Origin: Paraburkholderia bryophila
GTDB taxonomy: Bacteria > Pseudomonadota > Gammaproteobacteria > Burkholderiales > Burkholderiaceae
DNA length: 64,000 nt
Direction: 5' to 3'
Assembly: GCF_003269035.1 (NCBI RefSeq)
Contig: NZ_QLTK01000003.1
Coordinates: 310,001-374,000, forward strand
Positions 44,855 through 52,771 of the stretch are shown here, one piece after another. The notes under the pieces are model-generated. The model saw nothing but the letters and a program-made list of their open reading frames with translations. It had not been told where the DNA came from and searched no databases. Within the stretch, counting starts at the first letter, position 1. Each line of letters opens with the position of its first letter. The translations under genes were made by a program, and so were the position numbers.

Positions 44855-46117
44855 TTAGTGGGAGGCGGAAGCGGCGGCGCTTGAGGCGCTTGAGGCGCCC
44901 GAGGCACTTGACGCGCTGGTGGCGCCAGTCGCGGAGGATGCCGCCGCGTCTGAAGCGCTCGCCGACGCGCTCGCTCCCGACGCCCCCGCCGGCGTCGCTG
45001 CCACCACCCGCACCGCCGAGCCGTTGTCGAGCTTGTCGGCGCCATCCGTCACGACCTGCTCGCCGGCTTTCACACCACCGTCGAGAATCGCCGTGTTGTC
45101 GCCGCTAACCGGCCCGGCCTTCACATTGCGCAGCGCCACCTTGTTGCCCGCGCCGACCACGAACACGAAGTCGCCGTTGGTGCCGTGCTGGATCGCCGCG
45201 GTCGGAATCACCGGAATCTGCTTCAGCGTGTCCGCCTGCATCCGTGCATTGACGAACTGGTTCGGAAACAGTGCGTCGCCGGACTGCGGGAACTCCGCCT
45301 TCACCTTGACCGTGCCGGTGGCGGTGTCCACCTGGTTGTCCACGGCCAGCAGGGTGCCGTGCGACAGCAGCGTTTTTTTGTCGCGGTCGTAGGCGAGCAC
45401 GGCGACCGCCCCACGCGACATGGCGCGATGAATCTGGCCGAGATAGTCCTCCGGCACCGCATACACGATGGTCGCCGGCTGCAGTTGCGTGATGACCGCG
45501 ACGCCGGTCGTGCTGGTCGTCGTGATGTAGTTGCCCGGATCGACCAGGCGCAGACCGACCACGCCGTCCACCGGCGAGGTGATCGTGCAGTAGCTGACCT
45601 GCACCTGCAGGTTCTTCACGTTGCCGGTGTCGGACACCACCGTGCCCTGGTCTTCGTTGACGGTCGCGAGCTGGGTGTCGAGCGTTTGCTGCGTGATCGA
45701 GCCGACCTTGATCAACTGGCGGTAGCGCTGCAGATCGAGCTGCGCGTTGGCGAGCGCGGCCTTGTCGTGCGTCAGCGTGCCTTGGGCCTGCACCAGTTGC
45801 GCTTCGAGCGCACGCGAATCGATCCGCGCGATCACCTGGCCGCGATGCACCCGTTGGCCTTCCTTGAAATCGACCGAATCGAGAATGCCGTTGACCTGGG
45901 TGATGACGGTGACGGTGCGCGTCGGCGTGACCGTGCCGAGCGAATCGATATAGACCGGTACGTCGGCCAGTTTCGCCGCGACCGCCGAGACCGGCGTGCC
46001 CGGCGGCACGGCCGGCGCCTTGCGCGCGGGATTCCGGAAGAAAAGCAACCAGACGGCCAGCACGATCAGCAGCACGAGGACGATGAGCGCGGGCCATTTC
46101 AGGTGGGTTCTTTTCAC
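44855..46117 (-). CDS. mdtA: RND periplasmic membrane-fusion protein, MdtA type
   Basis: A 420-residue adaptor with one N-terminal helix (about residues 8-26), a lipoyl-like hairpin domain (VNGILDSVDFKEGQRVHRGQVIARID) and beta-barrel regions. The C terminus has an Ala/Ser/Gly-rich tail (about 375-420). The GTG at 46117 has GAGG at a good distance (CGAGGCGTAC) and leaves a clean membrane anchor; an ATG at 46183 would add 22 polar residues. It is the first gene of the efflux operon, and a sigma-54 promoter lies upstream. Confidence 0.88.
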   Translation of the reverse strand: MKRTHLKWPALIVLVLLIVLAVWLLFFRNPARKAPAVPPGTPVSAVAAKLADVPVYIDSLGTVTPTRTVTVITQVNGILDSVDFKEGQRVHRGQVIARIDSRALEAQLVQAQGTLTHDKAALANAQLDLQRYRQLIKVGSITQQTLDTQLATVNEDQGTVVSDTGNVKNLQVQVSYCTITSPVDGVVGLRLVDPGNYITTTSTTGVAVITQLQPATIVYAVPEDYLGQIHRAMSRGAVAVLAYDRDKKTLLSHGTLLAVDNQVDTATGTVKVKAEFPQSGDALFPNQFVNARMQADTLKQIPVIPTAAIQHGTNGDFVFVVGAGNKVALRNVKAGPVSGDNTAILDGGVKAGEQVVTDGADKLDNGSAVRVVAATPAGASGASASASASDAAASSATGATSASSASGASSASSAAASASH

Positions 46118-46269
46118 GTACGCCTCGTTCGATCGGACAGGATGGTTGCGGCCGGCCGCCGTATCTCGTGTGTCGATCCGCATCGGTCCGTGTCAAGGGG
46201 GACGTGAGCGCGGACGTGAGCGCGAGCGCGAATCAAAGGCGAGCGGCGGGTGGTTCGTGGACCATGCTC

Positions 46270-46285
46270 TGCAACTGCCGTGCCA
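46270..46285 (-). promoter_or_regulatory. Sigma-54 (-24/-12) promoter of the mdtA operon
   Basis: The minus strand reads TGGCACG-GCAG-TTGCA at 46285-46270, an exact match to the sigma-54 consensus TGGCACG-N4-TTGC[AT]. Transcription would start near 46259, about 140 bases before the mdtA GTG. The nearby regulator gene encodes a sigma-54 activator with the GAFTGA loop, which supports this call. Confidence 0.85.
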
Positions 46286-46337
46286 ACGATGCGGTGCCGA
46301 TGCCGTCTGGTTCGCACTCGTTGAAGCCGAGGCCGTT

Positions 46338-46376
46338 TGTCGCGATTCACGACGCAAGGTGTCGCAAATCACGACA
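46338..46376. promoter_or_regulatory. Two dyad sites upstream of the sigma-54 promoter, probable activator-binding sites
   Basis: TGTCG-CGATTCA-CGACG (46338-46354) and TGTCG-CAAATCA-CGACA (46360-46376) are two 17-base sites, 22 bases apart start to start (two helical turns), so on the same face of DNA. They lie about 80-117 bases upstream of the predicted start, as expected for enhancer sites of NtrC-type regulators. The binding protein is probably the response regulator encoded at 48029-49384; inference. Confidence 0.65.
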
Positions 46377-46574
46377 ACGTCGCGCGCAGGACAAGCGACG
46401 GCGCAGTCTTGAACGGCCGTTGCGTCGGACCGCACCCCGCGCCCCGCCTTTGAAATGGCCACGGATGGCCCGCGAAAGCGCCTTCCCATGCCGGATGGCT
46501 TCGCTCTGGCATACCATTCGCATCAGGGAGTGCGGCAGAGGGACGCCGCCAGAGATAAAACACGGGACAACACC

Positions 46575-48044
46575 ATGCTTCGATCGTTACGCGGCCGGCT
46601 GATCGTGCTGCTTGCACTGCTGGTCGTCGCGGCGGGCGCGACCGCCTGGCTGATGGTGGGGCTGTTCCATCAGTCGGCGGCGGCGCAGGTCGGCCAGGCC
46701 GCCGCGGAAAACGCCCGCGCCTGTGACGCGATCGCGTCGGCCTACCGTCTGCACAGCGCCGACTGGGGGAGCGCGCCGCCCGCGCCCGACGACACCGCCG
46801 CGCGCGGCCGTCTGAGCGCCGTCGTGCAGAACGCGTTGCGCAACCGGCCGGGCGTGCAGGGCGGCATCTGGCACGGCGACACGGGCTCGCTCGCCTACGC
46901 GTTTCCGACCTACGACGGCGCCGCGCCGCGCACCGACCCACCGGGCGGCGAACTGCCGCGCATCCGCGAGATCAATGCCGCCGCGCTCAGCAGCGACCGC
47001 GCGGCCAGCCACCGCTACGGCGCGCGCTCGCAGACCCTGCTGATCTCGGCCTGCCCGTTGCCCGGTCCGATCCCGCATCTGACGGCCTGGACCATGACAT
47101 GGACCTTCACCTTCGCGGGCCGCAGCTACTATCAGTTGATGGCCGGGCAAGCCGTGCTGCTGGTGACGGTGCTGATCGCGGCCGCGTTGCTGACGCAGCT
47201 GACCATGACCTGGTCGCGGCATGTGTCGCAGATCGAGACAGCGCTCAGTTCGTACGACGTGGCCGACCTGCCGGTGTTGCCGCCCACCCGCGAGCGTGAG
47301 CTGGACCGGATCGTCCTCGCGCTGAACGAGGCCGGGCGGCGGCTATCGGTCGCGCGACAGCGGGGCGACACGCTCGCGCGGCAGATGGCGACCGCCGAGC
47401 GTCTCGCCGCGATCGGCCGGGTGGCCGCCGGCGTCGCGCATGAGATCCGCAACCCGATCGCGGCGATGCGGCTGAAAGCGGAAAGCGCGGTCGCGGGCGG
47501 CGCGGAGCGTCAACCGCAGGCGCTGCGCGTGATTCTCGGCGAGATCGAACGGCTCGACGCGCTGGTGCGCCGGTTGTTGAGCATCACCGAACACGACGAA
47601 CCGAAACGCGAGCTGATCGAAGTCAGCGCGTTTCTGGAGGCCTGCGTCGCGCAACATACGGAGCGCGCCGCCGCCAGACAATTGACGATATCGAGCACGG
47701 CCGACTGGCAGGAGGCGCGCTTCGACCCGGACCAGGTGCAGCGCGCGCTCGACAATCTGATTCTGAACGCGATCAACGCCGCGCCGGCCGGCAGCCGGAT
47801 CGAGGTCGCCGCGCTGCGTCGCACGGAAGCGCTCGTGCTGTCCGTGCGCGACGGCGGCTCCGGCCCGCCCGCCGATATTCAGGATCATCTGTTCGAGCCG
47901 TTCGTGACCGGACGGCCCGACGGCACCGGTCTGGGTTTGTCGATCGTGCGCGAAGTCGCGGTGGCGCACGGCGGCACCGCACGTTTCGTATCGACCGACC
48001 ACGGCACTACTTTCGAGATCACGCTGCCATGCCCCACATCCTGA
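46575..48044 (+). CDS. Sensor histidine kinase divergent from the mdt operon
   Basis: A 489-residue membrane kinase. It has a helix at about 8-28, a periplasmic sensor domain of about 150 residues, a second helix at about 192-214, a HAMP-like stretch, then HisKA with the phosphoacceptor His in AAGVAHEIRNPIAAMRL (about 289) and HATPase with DNLILNAINAAP and GTGLGLSIV. It overlaps the regulator gene by 16 bases. ATG 46575 is used; the frame is open further upstream but with no signal sequence. It probably controls the divergent efflux operon. Confidence 0.9.
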   Translation: MLRSLRGRLIVLLALLVVAAGATAWLMVGLFHQSAAAQVGQAAAENARACDAIASAYRLHSADWGSAPPAPDDTAARGRLSAVVQNALRNRPGVQGGIWHGDTGSLAYAFPTYDGAAPRTDPPGGELPRIREINAAALSSDRAASHRYGARSQTLLISACPLPGPIPHLTAWTMTWTFTFAGRSYYQLMAGQAVLLVTVLIAAALLTQLTMTWSRHVSQIETALSSYDVADLPVLPPTRERELDRIVLALNEAGRRLSVARQRGDTLARQMATAERLAAIGRVAAGVAHEIRNPIAAMRLKAESAVAGGAERQPQALRVILGEIERLDALVRRLLSITEHDEPKRELIEVSAFLEACVAQHTERAAARQLTISSTADWQEARFDPDQVQRALDNLILNAINAAPAGSRIEVAALRRTEALVLSVRDGGSGPPADIQDHLFEPFVTGRPDGTGLGLSIVREVAVAHGGTARFVSTDHGTTFEITLPCPTS

Positions 48045-49384
48045 TCGTCGACGACGACGCCACCATGCGCGACGCGCTCGCCGAAGTCGTGATCGATCTC
48101 GGCCACACCGCCTGCCTCGCCGCCGACGGCTTGAGCGCGCTCGAACTGCTCGACACCGAGCCGGTCAGCGCGATGTTTCTCGATCTGCGCATGCCCGGCA
48201 TCGACGGACTCGAGGTGCTGCGCCGGCTGCGCGCGCGGCCCAGGGCGCCGGTGGTGACGGTGTTGACCGCGCACGCCACCGCGTCCAATACGATCGAGGC
48301 GATGCGCCTGGGCGCGTTCGATCACCTGACCAAGCCGATTGGCCGCGCGGATCTCGCGCGGGTGCTGCAGCGCATGCTGTCGAGCGTCGCCGAGCCGGGC
48401 GCGAGTTTTCCGGCGCAGGAGGCCGAGGCGATCATCGGCTCGAGCGAGGCGATGCGGACCGTGCAGAAGACCATCGGCGTGCTCGCCGATAGCGACGCCA
48501 CCGTGCTGATCACCGGCGAGACCGGCACCGGCAAGGAGGTGGTGGCGCGGGCGATCCACGAACACGGGCTGCGTCACGACCGACCGTTCGTCGCGGTGAA
48601 CTGCGCGGCGATCCCGGTCGATCTGCTGGAGAGCGAGTTGTTCGGTCACGCGCGCGGCGCCTTCACCGGCGCCACCGCCGACCGCGACGGCGCGTTTCGT
48701 CAGGCCGCGCACGGCACGCTGTTTCTCGACGAGATCGGCGACATGGACATGGCGATGCAGGCCAAGATTCTGCGCGCGTTGCAGGAGCGGGTGGTGGTGC
48801 CGGTCGGCGGCAAACCGGTGCCGGTCGACGTGCGCGTGATCGCCGCGACTCACCGTGACCTGCTGCGCAGCGTGCGCGACGGGAGTTTTCGCGAGGACCT
48901 GTTTTACCGGCTGCACGTGGTGCCGATTCATCTGCCGCCGCTGTCGGCACGGATTGCCGATATCGTGCCGCTCGCCGAGTACTTCCTGACGCGCGTGGCT
49001 GCGGGCAAGCGCCTGTCCGCCGATGCCGCCGCGATGCTGATCCGCTTCGCGTGGCCCGGCAACGTGCGCGAACTGAAGAACGCGATGGAACGTGCCGCCG
49101 TGATGGTGCGCGGCGAGTACATCCACGCGACGGACCTGACGTTTTTGCAGGACGCGTGCTCCTCGCAAGATTCGTCGCTCGAATTCGACTGGCCGGATGA
49201 GGACTTGCCTTCCGCGCTGGCGAGGCTCGAAGAGATGCTGATCCGCCGCGCGCTCCGCCATAGCGGCAACAATCGCACCGATGCCGCGCGGCGCCTGAAC
49301 GTCAACCGGCAATTGCTGTATGCCAAGCTCAAGCGCTACGGGATCGATGTGGCGGATTCGGGGCGGGATATGGAGGCGGGGTGA
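48029..49384 (+). CDS. Sigma-54-dependent response regulator (NtrC family)
   Basis: A 451-residue protein: receiver domain with phosphoacceptor Asp 52 (MFLDLRMPG) and LTKPIG, AAA+ domain with Walker A GETGTGKE (about 163), the sigma-54-contacting GAFTGA at about 210-215 and Walker B LFLDEIGDM, and a Fis-type HTH at the C terminus (NNRTDAARRLNVNRQLLYAKLKRYGI). It overlaps the kinase gene. It would bind upstream dyads and activate the sigma-54 promoter of mdtA; promoter and sites can be seen in the 457-base divergent region. Confidence 0.93.
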   Translation: MPHILIVDDDATMRDALAEVVIDLGHTACLAADGLSALELLDTEPVSAMFLDLRMPGIDGLEVLRRLRARPRAPVVTVLTAHATASNTIEAMRLGAFDHLTKPIGRADLARVLQRMLSSVAEPGASFPAQEAEAIIGSSEAMRTVQKTIGVLADSDATVLITGETGTGKEVVARAIHEHGLRHDRPFVAVNCAAIPVDLLESELFGHARGAFTGATADRDGAFRQAAHGTLFLDEIGDMDMAMQAKILRALQERVVVPVGGKPVPVDVRVIAATHRDLLRSVRDGSFREDLFYRLHVVPIHLPPLSARIADIVPLAEYFLTRVAAGKRLSADAAAMLIRFAWPGNVRELKNAMERAAVMVRGEYIHATDLTFLQDACSSQDSSLEFDWPDEDLPSALARLEEMLIRRALRHSGNNRTDAARRLNVNRQLLYAKLKRYGIDVADSGRDMEAG

Positions 49385-49400
49385 GGAGAGCGGCGATAAT

Positions 49401-49438
49401 GGCGTTCTTTTTATAACTTGACGAGAAGAGAGAACGCC
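49401..49438 (+). promoter_or_regulatory. Inverted repeat in the leader of the small exported-protein gene
   Basis: GGCGTTCT (49401-49408) and AGAACGCC (49431-49438) are perfect inverted copies. The right arm lies just before ATG 49442 and the purine-rich stretch likely to serve as the ribosome binding site (GAGAAGAG) is in the loop next to it. A hairpin there could influence translation; alternatively it is a protein-binding site. Confidence 0.4.
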
Positions 49439-49441
49439 GCA

Positions 49442-49951
49442 ATGAAACGCATCACGCCACACCGTCGCCCGGTTCGCATCGCATCGATCGCCGGCGCTCT
49501 GCTTGGCATCGCCCTCGCATTCGGTTCCATACCTTCCGCTGTCGCGCAGAGCGATGCCCAGACCGATCAGGCAGTCGACGCGCGAATGGACTTTCTGTTC
49601 GGCTCCCACGTGCCGTACCGCCAGTTCTTCGACCAGTTGCAGCAGGCCGTGGCGCGTGCCGACAAACCGGCTGTCGCGGGCATGGTGAAATATCCGATCA
49701 CCGTCGCGCTGCACGGCAAGAAAGTGACGCTGCGCACGAAGCGCGACTTCGTCGCGCATTACGACGCGATCTTCACGCCCAAGCTGGTCGATCTGGTCGC
49801 GCATCAGACCTATGCGACGTTGTTCTCCCGCGATCAGGGCGTGATGATCGGCGGCGGCGAAGTCTGGTTCAGCGGCATCTGCCGCGACAAGACCTGCAAG
49901 GACGTGTCGGTCAAGATCATTACGCTGAATCTGGATTCGTTGAACGGCTGA
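49442..49951 (+). CDS. Small exported protein, function unknown
   Basis: A 169-residue protein with a signal peptide (RIASIAGALLGIALAFGSIPSAVAQS) predicted to be cleaved after AVA. The mature part (VDARMDFLFGSHVPYRQFFDQLQQAV ... VWFSGICRDKTCKDVSVKIITL) resembles the small alpha+beta (NTF2-like) fold, with a Cys pair in ICRDKTC. ATG 49442 was chosen because the signal peptide begins there. Function unknown. It stands alone between the regulator gene and the pta remnant. Confidence 0.7.
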   Translation: MKRITPHRRPVRIASIAGALLGIALAFGSIPSAVAQSDAQTDQAVDARMDFLFGSHVPYRQFFDQLQQAVARADKPAVAGMVKYPITVALHGKKVTLRTKRDFVAHYDAIFTPKLVDLVAHQTYATLFSRDQGVMIGGGEVWFSGICRDKTCKDVSVKIITLNLDSLNG

Positions 49952-50042
49952 ACCACTGAACACCGCGGGTCGCGGACACGCCGCGGATCTTCGAGCGGAT
50001 TTCGCGGCTGTGCATGCGCCCATTCCTTCTCCGTGGGGTTGA

Positions 50043-50865
50043 GGGGCGGCACGAGGAGGGCCTGAAGTCCGCATCCGTCGTCTGGCGGCGTCGCTCGAAG
50101 TCGATCTGGCTGCCTGCCGCGTGATCGACGCGCCGCATAGTCACGCGGCCGCCGCGAAAGCCGTCGAACTGGTGCGCGCCGGCGCAGCGGACGCGCTGAT
50201 GAAAGGCAGCCTGCACACGGATGAACTGCTGGAGGAAGTGGTCCGCAAGGACACCGGCATCCGCACCGAACGGCGTCTGAGTCACGTTTTCATCATGGAT
50301 GTGCCGAGCTATCCGAAGCCGCTGTTCATCACGGACGCGGCCGTCAATATTTTCCCGACGCTGGAACAGAAAGCCGATATCGTGCGCAACGCAGTCGAAC
50401 TCGCGCACGCGCTGGGTATTGCGTTGCCGAAAGTGGCGGTGCTGTCCGCGCTGGAAACCATCACCTCGAAAATCCCCTCGACGCTCGACGCCGCCGCGCT
50501 CTGCAAAATGGCCGATCGCGGCCAGATCGGCGGCGCGATCATCGACGGTCCGCTGGCGTTCGACAACGCGATCAGCGCGCACGCGGCGGCGATCAAGCAT
50601 CTGATCGCCCGTGGCCGGCGACGCGGACATTCTGCTGGTGCCGGACCTGGAAGCCGGCAACATGCTCGCCAAGGAGCTGATCTATCTGGCGAAGGCGGAC
50701 GCGGCCGGCATCGTGCTCGGCGCGCGCGTGCCGATCATCCTGACGAGCCGCGCCGACAACCCGCGTTCCCGCCTGGCGAGTTGCGCGGTCGCGGCGCTGT
50801 ATGTGCACCGCAATCGCGTGGTCACGCAGGCGCAGGACGCCATCTGGGACATCCAGCATGCGTGA
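50043..50865 (+). pseudogene. pta: Remnant of a phosphate acetyltransferase gene (N terminus missing, frameshifted)
   Basis: Open from 50043, the first frame encodes typical phosphate acetyltransferase (PTA/PTB) sequence (HSHAAAAKAVELVRAG, LMKGSLHTDELL, RLSHVFIMDVPSYPKPLFI, DRGQIGGAIIDGPLAFDNA). After AAIKHLIA at about 50608 the homology continues in the next frame (VAGDADILLVPDLEAGNML ... IILTSRADNP) up to the TGA at 50863-50865. The N-terminal third of a normal PTA is absent, and no start codon with ribosome binding site is seen. This was once an acetyl-phosphate/acetate gene and is now decayed. Confidence 0.85.
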
Positions 50866-51022
50866 GTCGCTGCTGGTTTTGAACGCGGGATCGTCGAGCC
50901 TCGCGTTCTCCGTCTATGAAACGCGTGTGGATCGCTCGCTCGTGGCCGGCGCGCATGGCGCGGTCGAACAGATCGACACAACGATATGGGGTGCGCAACG
51001 CGGCACGCTGCGGTCAGATTAG
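50858..51022 (+). pseudogene. ackA: Remnant of an acetate kinase gene (first 54 codons)
   Basis: A frame starting at ATG 50858 that overlaps the pta end, as in intact pta-ackA operons. The translated start (LLVLNAGSSSLAFSVYE) matches the acetate kinase N terminus, where the usual Lys of NAGSSSLKF is Ala. After residue about 35 it departs from the family and ends at TAG 51020-51022. The rest of the gene is missing, so this is a truncated remnant. Confidence 0.8.
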
Positions 51023-51081
51023 CGGCCAGGTTCCGCACCGACCCGGCCCGCTTGCGCGCGCCAACATCAGCGCGGATCACT

Positions 51082-51091
51082 GCATAGCTAA
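51082..51091. promoter_or_regulatory. GCATAGCTAA element upstream of the peptide-type binding protein
   Basis: GCATAGCTAA ends 72 bases before the start at 51164. The same 10-mer occurs at 61748-61757, 76 bases before the start of the SsuA-like gene. The matching position before two binding-protein genes of the sulfur region suggests a shared regulator site (for example for a CysB/Cbl/SsuR-type LysR protein); identity of the regulator is inference. Confidence 0.4.
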
Positions 51092-51163
51092 TCACTTTTG
51101 CTTGTTTTTCGATCCTTTCGAAGCGCCTTAGTATCCGTAGTTCTTATGACGATCAGGATACGT

Positions 51164-52753
51164 ATGAGCTTGCGAAACAGGCTGCGCGGCTATGCCGCCG
51201 GGACGCTGCTAACCGCCGCGCTAACCGCCGGCAGCATCGCGTCCGCTTCAGCGGCGCCGGCCCAGGGCGGGACCCTGACCTGGATCGTCGCGCCGGAGCC
51301 GGCTTCGATCGTGCCGCTGACCACGACCGCCGGCGGCAATGCGGAGATTGGTCCGAAGGTCGTGGAAGGCCTGCTTACCTACGACAAGGATCTGAATCCC
51401 AAACCGCTGCTGGCCACCGCATGGTCGGTCAGTCAAGACGGTCTGCAATATCGCTTTACGTTGCGGCAAGGCGTCAAATGGCACGACGGCAAGCCCTTTA
51501 CGTCTGCCGACGTCGCGTTTTCGATCCTGACGCTCAAGCAGGTGCATCCGCGCGGACGCAGCACGTTCGCCAACGTAACTGGCGTGAAGACGCCGGACCC
51601 GTACACCGCGATCATCGAACTGTCGAAGCCCGCACCGTTTCTGCTGACCGCGCTGTCGGGCTCCGAGTCGCCGATCATCCCGAAGCATCTGTACGAGGGC
51701 ACCGACATCGCGTCGAGCCCGTACAACAGCGCGCCGGTCGGCACCGGCCCGTTCGTCTTCAAGTCGTTCGTGCGCGGCAACTACATTCTGCTGGAGCGCA
51801 ACCCGAACTACTGGGACAAGCCCAAGCCCTACGTCGACAAGATCGTCGTGCGCTTCCTGCCGGACGGCGCGGCGCGTGCCGCGGCGCTCGAATCGGGGGC
51901 GGCCGATCTCGCCGATCAGGCGATTCCTCTCGCGGACGTCAAGCGGTTCAGCGCGTTGCCGAACTTCACGGTCGACACCACCAACTGGCCATACGTCAGC
52001 AATCACCAGCAACTGATCTTCAACCTGGACACGCCGGTTCTGAAAGACAAGGCGGTACGCAAGGCGATTTCGCAGGCGGTCGACGTCAACGCGTTGAACA
52101 AGGTGGTCTGGTACGGCTATGGCCAGGTATCGGCCGCGGCGATCGGCGCGGCCAACACGAAGTATCACGACGCCGGCATTCATTACTTTCCGTACGACCT
52201 GGCGCAGGCGAATGCCGCACTCGACGCCGCCGGTCTCAAGCGCGGCGCCGACGGCACACGCTTCAAACTGCGGCTGCTGTTCAATCCGTTCCAGGATCCG
52301 CGCGCGGCGGATTTCGTGCGCCAGTCGCTGGCGCGGATCGGCATCGACGCCGAGATCCAGAGCTACGACTTTGCGACCTACGTGAAGAAGGCCTACACCG
52401 ACCGCGCCTTCGATATCACGCTGGAGGCGCTGTCCAACGCGTTCGATCCGACCGTCGGCGTACAGCGGGTGTTCTGGTCGAAGAACTTCAAGATCGGTTT
52501 GCCGTTCTCCAACGCCGCGCATTACTCGAACCTGGAGGTCGACCGTCTCTTGGAAGCCGCTTCGGTGGAAACCGACGAGGCAAAGCGCAAGCAACTCTTC
52601 ATCCAGTTCCAGCAGGCGGTGCATGACGACATTCCGTCGATCGAGTTCGGTGCGAATCCCAACATCACCATCGTGTCGAAGAAGGTGAGGGACTATGCGC
52701 CGACCGGCGAAGGTTTGCGCGGCAATTTTGCCGATCTGAGCCTTCAACCGTAG
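51164..52753 (+). CDS. ABC transporter substrate-binding protein, family 5 (peptide/nickel type)
   Basis: A 529-residue periplasmic protein. ATG 51164 has AGGA five bases before it; an upstream ATG at 51146 is less likely. The signal peptide ends ASASAAPAQ. Typical family segments follow: GGTLTWIVAPEPASIVPL, VVEGLLTYDKDLNPKPLLATAW, LRQGVKWHDGKPFTSADVAFS, GTGPFVFKSFVRGNYILLERNPNYW. The family binds peptides, nickel complexes or glutathione. No matching peptide-type permease is next to it; the following ATPase and permease are of the sugar type, so its transporter is unclear. The gene-free leader holds the GCATAGCTAA element. Confidence 0.88.
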   Translation: MSLRNRLRGYAAGTLLTAALTAGSIASASAAPAQGGTLTWIVAPEPASIVPLTTTAGGNAEIGPKVVEGLLTYDKDLNPKPLLATAWSVSQDGLQYRFTLRQGVKWHDGKPFTSADVAFSILTLKQVHPRGRSTFANVTGVKTPDPYTAIIELSKPAPFLLTALSGSESPIIPKHLYEGTDIASSPYNSAPVGTGPFVFKSFVRGNYILLERNPNYWDKPKPYVDKIVVRFLPDGAARAAALESGAADLADQAIPLADVKRFSALPNFTVDTTNWPYVSNHQQLIFNLDTPVLKDKAVRKAISQAVDVNALNKVVWYGYGQVSAAAIGAANTKYHDAGIHYFPYDLAQANAALDAAGLKRGADGTRFKLRLLFNPFQDPRAADFVRQSLARIGIDAEIQSYDFATYVKKAYTDRAFDITLEALSNAFDPTVGVQRVFWSKNFKIGLPFSNAAHYSNLEVDRLLEAASVETDEAKRKQLFIQFQQAVHDDIPSIEFGANPNITIVSKKVRDYAPTGEGLRGNFADLSLQP

Positions 52754-52771
52754 CACGGGGTGACGAGTCTT

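Noticed and set aside
46183-46183. ATG at 46183 as the start of the MdtA-type gene
   Set aside because: The GTG at 46117 has a GAGG ribosome binding site and leaves a normal membrane anchor; the 22 extra residues are polar and unlike the family. It would not conflict with the sigma-54 promoter, so it remains possible but less likely.
47885-50074. A 729-codon open frame on the minus strand across the kinase, regulator and small exported gene
   Set aside because: It runs antisense to three well-supported genes and has no recognisable domain.
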